A stretch of 16,488 nucleotides of DNA from Solibacillus silvestris_B (lineage in GTDB: Bacteria > Bacillota > Bacilli > Bacillales_A > Planococcaceae). Position numbers and translations under genes: made by a program. The stretch's first letter is position 1; every line of letters begins with the position of its first letter. The stretch is from assembly GCF_051967575.1 (NCBI RefSeq), contig NZ_JBQCJW010000049.1, positions 1 through 16,488 on the forward strand. Reading direction: 5' to 3'. This document shows positions 13,965 to 16,488 of this stretch, piece by piece. The notes beneath the pieces are model-generated. The model did not search any database, had not been told where the DNA came from, and saw only the letters and a program-made list of their open reading frames with translations.

Positions 13965-14924
13965 TTGGAGCGAATAGAGCGTCTTATAAATAATGAATAC
14001 AACAATATTACAGGGATTGTTGTTTTGAAAAATGGGAATATGGAATATGAGCAGTATTTTAATGGATACAGCCAAAATGATACGGTTCACATTGCTTCGG
14101 TAACAAAGAGCATTACATCTGCTCTTATAGGGATAGCTATCGATAAAGGTTATATTAGCAATGTTGAACAACGTGTATTGGACTTCTTTCCGGATTATAA
14201 AATCAAGCGTGGAGAAAAAACGATTCAAAATGTTACGATAAAGAATTTGCTGACAATGACAGCACCGTATAAATACAAAAGTGAGCCATATACGAAGGTA
14301 TATACAAGTGATGATTGGACAAAAGCGGCATTGGATTTGTTAGGCGGTAAAGGTAGTATTGGAGAGTTTAAGTACACTACTGTCGGTATGCAAATTTTGG
14401 CTGGGATTATTGAAAATGCAACAGGGCAAACAGTCACTGACTTTGCTGATGAAAATCTTTTTGGACCGCTTGAAATAAAAGTGCCTCATAATAAAGATAT
14501 TAATAATAAGGAAGAATATTTAGCATTTCTTAAAGATAAATATGTTAACGGATGGGTTGTGGATCCTAAAGGGGTAAACACTGCAGGCTGGGGGCTCGCA
14601 TTAACAACTCGGGATATGGCTAGTATTGGACAGTTATATTTGAATAATGGTTTGTGGAAAGGAAAACAAATTATTTCCTCGCGGTGGGTTAAAGATAGTA
14701 TTAAAGCGAAGAGTAGTTGGGGTATGCTTTTGTTTGGTTACTTATGGTGGATTATTGATGAAGGTGAGTATAATGGATATGCAGCATTGGGGGATGGTGG
14801 AAATGCGGTTTTTGTCATTCCTGATAAACAATATGTTATTGCTATTGCTTCAAGTTTTATGCCACGGGCCAAAGATAGAATTGAGTTAATCAGGAAATAT
14901 CTCATACCTTTACTTGATAATTAA
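13965..14924 (+). CDS. Serine hydrolase of the beta-lactamase (class C/PBP-like) fold, no signal peptide
   Basis: A 319-residue protein with S45-V-T-K48 (nucleophile and base), Y137-T-T in the place of Y-x-N, and G276-D-G-G279 where relatives usually have G-H-G-G or H/K-x-G. It begins straight with the domain and has no export signal, so it should be cytosolic, unlike the larger hydrolase at 9847-11694. The family includes esterases and peptidases often annotated as class C beta-lactamase-related. The variant third motif may change activity. The start is a TTG at 13965, with GAGGAGG 7 bases upstream. The nearby ATGs at 13945 and 13949 are out of frame. I could not find a clear terminator directly after it. 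Confidence 0.87.
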   Translation: MERIERLINNEYNNITGIVVLKNGNMEYEQYFNGYSQNDTVHIASVTKSITSALIGIAIDKGYISNVEQRVLDFFPDYKIKRGEKTIQNVTIKNLLTMTAPYKYKSEPYTKVYTSDDWTKAALDLLGGKGSIGEFKYTTVGMQILAGIIENATGQTVTDFADENLFGPLEIKVPHNKDINNKEEYLAFLKDKYVNGWVVDPKGVNTAGWGLALTTRDMASIGQLYLNNGLWKGKQIISSRWVKDSIKAKSSWGMLLFGYLWWIIDEGEYNGYAALGDGGNAVFVIPDKQYVIAIASSFMPRAKDRIELIRKYLIPLLDN

Positions 14925-15069
14925 TGAAGGTTTTAGGCCAATCACTTAAACTAGCCTGTTCCCCATATGCTGTCGCATAGTTAAAACTAGTGAAATAGAT
15001 TTAAACTAGCTGTTTCGGAAATCTTGTTATGGTCGGATTTTGCGGCACGGCTATTTTGTTTGCGAATAT

Positions 15070-15171
15070 TTGAGGGAGTTGTTAGAATTTGTTAACATTA
15101 ACATCATACAGTTTATCGATTGCAGTGGATCATCTGTATTTTTTGCCTCCGGTACAGACAATGTTAGCTAA
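15070..15171 (+). pseudogene. Possible GerPB-like germination gene fragment
   Basis: The plus-strand frame reads VNINIIQFIDCSGSSVFFASGTDNVS before a TAA. The part INIIQFIDCSGSSVF lines up, without gaps, with the conserved segment of GerPB-type proteins (pattern IN-x-IK-x-x-x-I-S-x-SSVFQIG, from memory), at roughly half identity over 14 residues. GerP proteins aid nutrient passage through the spore coat. The GerPB NTGGF part is missing, so this would be a broken paralogue. A different frame over the same bases (TTG 15089 to TGA 15194) also encodes 35 residues. The call is tentative. Confidence 0.3.
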
Positions 15172-15205
15172 ACAATTGCAAGTGGCTCAATTATGATCGG
15201 AAGTC

Positions 15206-15236
15206 GAGAGCTTTCATCTACATGGGCTCTCTTTTT
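15206..15236 (+). terminator. Intrinsic terminator
   Basis: Stem GAGAGC (15206-15211) and GCTCTC (15226-15231) followed by five T. It lies right after the small frames in this gap, which suggests that a transcribed unit once ended, or still ends, here. Confidence 0.7.
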
Positions 15237-15283
15237 GTATTCATTCCTATTGAAACGCATTTAATTAAGAACGGGGGGATTAG

Positions 15284-16189
15284 ATGAAGTGGTTACTCCT
15301 GCTTGCAGTTTTTATTTGTGTAATTTTATTTATACGTAAAAAACGCTCATTTAAATTTGGTTTACCGCCAAAATTATTAGAGGTAAAACGGATGAAAGGA
15401 TTAAAAAAGTTAAGCGATAATCTGGAGCAATCTCTTAGTAATAGTTTTCTGGAAAATGTGGAAGAGCGGGTACGGAGGGAGAACAGGCTAAAAGAGTATG
15501 AGTACGAGTGGCGTCTCATGGATTTGAAACGTTACTTCATATTGACATCCCTTTTAAAAGAGTCGCCAATGTTCAGTGAGAAAGTAGATGAACTATGGCA
15601 TCAGATGCTCATGTTTACCCGTGAATATGATGAGTTTTCAAAAAAATATTTAGGAACAACACTTCATCATAGCCCAAATATTAATGTGGAACCTGATCCG
15701 GATTTACGCGGATTTTTTGACTGGGTGTATGCTGAGCTTTTTTATATAAGAAAGGAGAACATCCGTCTTTATAATGGCTTTTTCAGAAACCCTGTACATC
15801 CAAACATCATAGATGAATTTAAACAATTAAGCGAAGATGAACTGATAGACATTTATTTTAAGAGTGATGGCCAGTATATGACTACTATCCTCGCGCTTAT
15901 TTCATCCATGAAAAAGACAGCTAATAGAGTGAAAAATCATGACAAAAATACTATTCGGAATATGATGAAAAAAAGCAAAGCCGAGCAAAACTACAACGCA
16001 ATGCTCGTGCCTTTCATTTCGGTTTCTTATTTTCATTATGATGAGTTTTCAAGTTATATGAAAATTAGCAGCAGCAGCTCATCAAGTTGCACTAGTTGCG
16101 GGTCCGCAAGCTTCTGCCTCTCCTGCACATCCGATAGTTCCTGCTCATCTGGCAGTTCCTGCTCAAGCTGCGGCGGGGGCGGGGATTAA
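15284..16189 (+). CDS. Membrane-anchored protein with VDELWH motif and Ser/Cys-rich tail
   Basis: A 301-residue protein of unknown function. A single N-terminal membrane helix (about residues 3-18, WLLLLAVFICVILFI) is followed by basic residues, so the body should be cytosolic. Residues 20-80 are charged and probably helical. The central part has VDELWHQM (101-108), FTREYDEF (111-118) and LHHSP (127-131), a pattern I associate with the glycine-rich-domain-protein (GRDP-like) family, where His and Trp residues are conserved. The last 40 residues are almost only Ser, Cys and Gly, with seven Cys, ending in SCSSCGGGGD. This tail may bind metal or form disulfides. GGGGGGA 4 bases before the ATG supports the start. 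No operon partner is visible. Confidence 0.65.
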   Translation: MKWLLLLAVFICVILFIRKKRSFKFGLPPKLLEVKRMKGLKKLSDNLEQSLSNSFLENVEERVRRENRLKEYEYEWRLMDLKRYFILTSLLKESPMFSEKVDELWHQMLMFTREYDEFSKKYLGTTLHHSPNINVEPDPDLRGFFDWVYAELFYIRKENIRLYNGFFRNPVHPNIIDEFKQLSEDELIDIYFKSDGQYMTTILALISSMKKTANRVKNHDKNTIRNMMKKSKAEQNYNAMLVPFISVSYFHYDEFSSYMKISSSSSSSCTSCGSASFCLSCTSDSSCSSGSSCSSCGGGGD

Positions 16190-16372
16190 TAAATGGATTT
16201 GCATCAGGAAGTATGAAATCAATTTTGCTATGGATATCTTCTTCTGATATTATCAACTCCTGTTTAATTTTGACTAAACCGAAGAACTCAATATTTTACA
16301 GAGGTTATTATCGGGTAGAAAAGAAATGAACATCCTAAAATCATCAATTGTATAGTTACGGGTCAGTTTAAT
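16186..16372 (-). pseudogene. Possible frameshifted gene remnant
   Basis: On the minus strand two overlapping frames read like protein. From about 16372 comes IKLTRNYTIDDFRMFISF followed by LPDNNL. After one base shift near 16300, IEFFGLVKIKQELIISEED is followed by IHSKIDFILPDANPFIN. The two parts even resemble each other (DD/ED-x-4-I-x-F-LPD-x-N), as if from a repeated domain. I cannot name the family, there is no start or ribosome site, and the 3' end runs into the neighbouring gene. Chance is possible. Confidence 0.25.
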
Positions 16373-16375
16373 GAG

Positions 16376-16410
16376 AAGAACGAATCTCCAGCAGGAATCC
16401 GTTCTTTTTT
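16376..16410 (+). terminator. Intrinsic terminator near the right edge
   Basis: Left arm AAGAACGAATCTCC pairs imperfectly with GGAATCCGTTCTT, followed by a run of T to 16410. It is the first strong hairpin after the gene ending at 16189 and probably ends its transcript, about 190 bases downstream. Confidence 0.75.
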
Positions 16411-16488
16411 CGTAAGCCCGAAATATAAAAAATAGCGCACCTTCACGGTACGCACGACGAACGGCCAGCTAACTGAAATTTTTTTCAG

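Larger units (their letters stand above)
14925..15283. other. Intergenic region with direct repeats, a possible gene relic and a terminator
   Basis: It holds near-identical direct repeats TTAAACTAGCCTGTT (14946-14960) and TTAAACTAGCTGTT (15001-15014), and a third AAACTAG at 14984-14990. A short degraded frame at 15070-15171 and a terminator at 15206-15236 are listed separately. Confidence 0.4.

Noticed and set aside
16213..16329. 38-codon plus-strand frame downstream of the last gene
   Set aside because: Its ribosome site is too close (AGGA, 3 bases) and its composition resembles the antisense of another frame.

Overview
The window is low-GC DNA with strong AGGAGG-type ribosome binding sites, TTG/GTG starts and many intrinsic terminators. 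It carries a CotY/CotZ-type spore coat gene, a family of putative spore-surface proteins with sigma-K-like promoters, and a relic of spore photoproduct lyase. This points to an aerobic endospore former of the Bacillales. A Bacillaceae or Planococcaceae member such as Lysinibacillus or Solibacillus fits best, but the genus is inference. I see no rRNA, tRNA, CRISPR array, complete insertion sequence or phage gene.

Layout. Positions 223-852 (minus) hold a nitroreductase with a promoter and a candidate operator. Positions 1146-7325 form a spore-surface island. It contains a CotZ/ExsY-like coat protein (plus), a convergent two-gene unit on the minus strand made of a ParM-like actin ATPase and a small partner, and then three plus-strand genes. 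Two of these (3483-4241 and 6474-7325) are clear paralogues that I place in the SPOCS/CsxC-like group. The middle one (4399-6267) has a long acidic, disordered N-terminus with three 38-residue tandem repeats, and a C-terminal domain that may be related. Near-consensus sigma-K promoters lie before the coat gene and before the last paralogue, so late mother-cell expression is likely.

Positions 7598-16189 are a mixed run of single-gene units, most with their own terminator: an APH-type phosphotransferase, a thioredoxin-reductase-like flavoprotein with a CPYC motif, a large membrane-anchored serine beta-lactamase-fold hydrolase (minus), a GNAT acetyltransferase, an alpha/beta hydrolase, a second cytosolic beta-lactamase-fold hydrolase, and a membrane-anchored protein ending in a Ser/Cys-rich tail. 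Gene decay is visible in the gaps: an N-terminal splB fragment at 8587-8787, a possible gerPB-like fragment near 15070-15171, and a possible frameshifted minus-strand remnant at about 16186-16372.

The most interesting lead is the pairing of an actin-type segregation ATPase and its small partner with a block of spore-surface genes, together with the repeat-bearing middle protein. Whether the cytoskeletal pair works with the spore genes or is only a neighbour (for example a plasmid-derived remnant) cannot be decided from the sequence alone.
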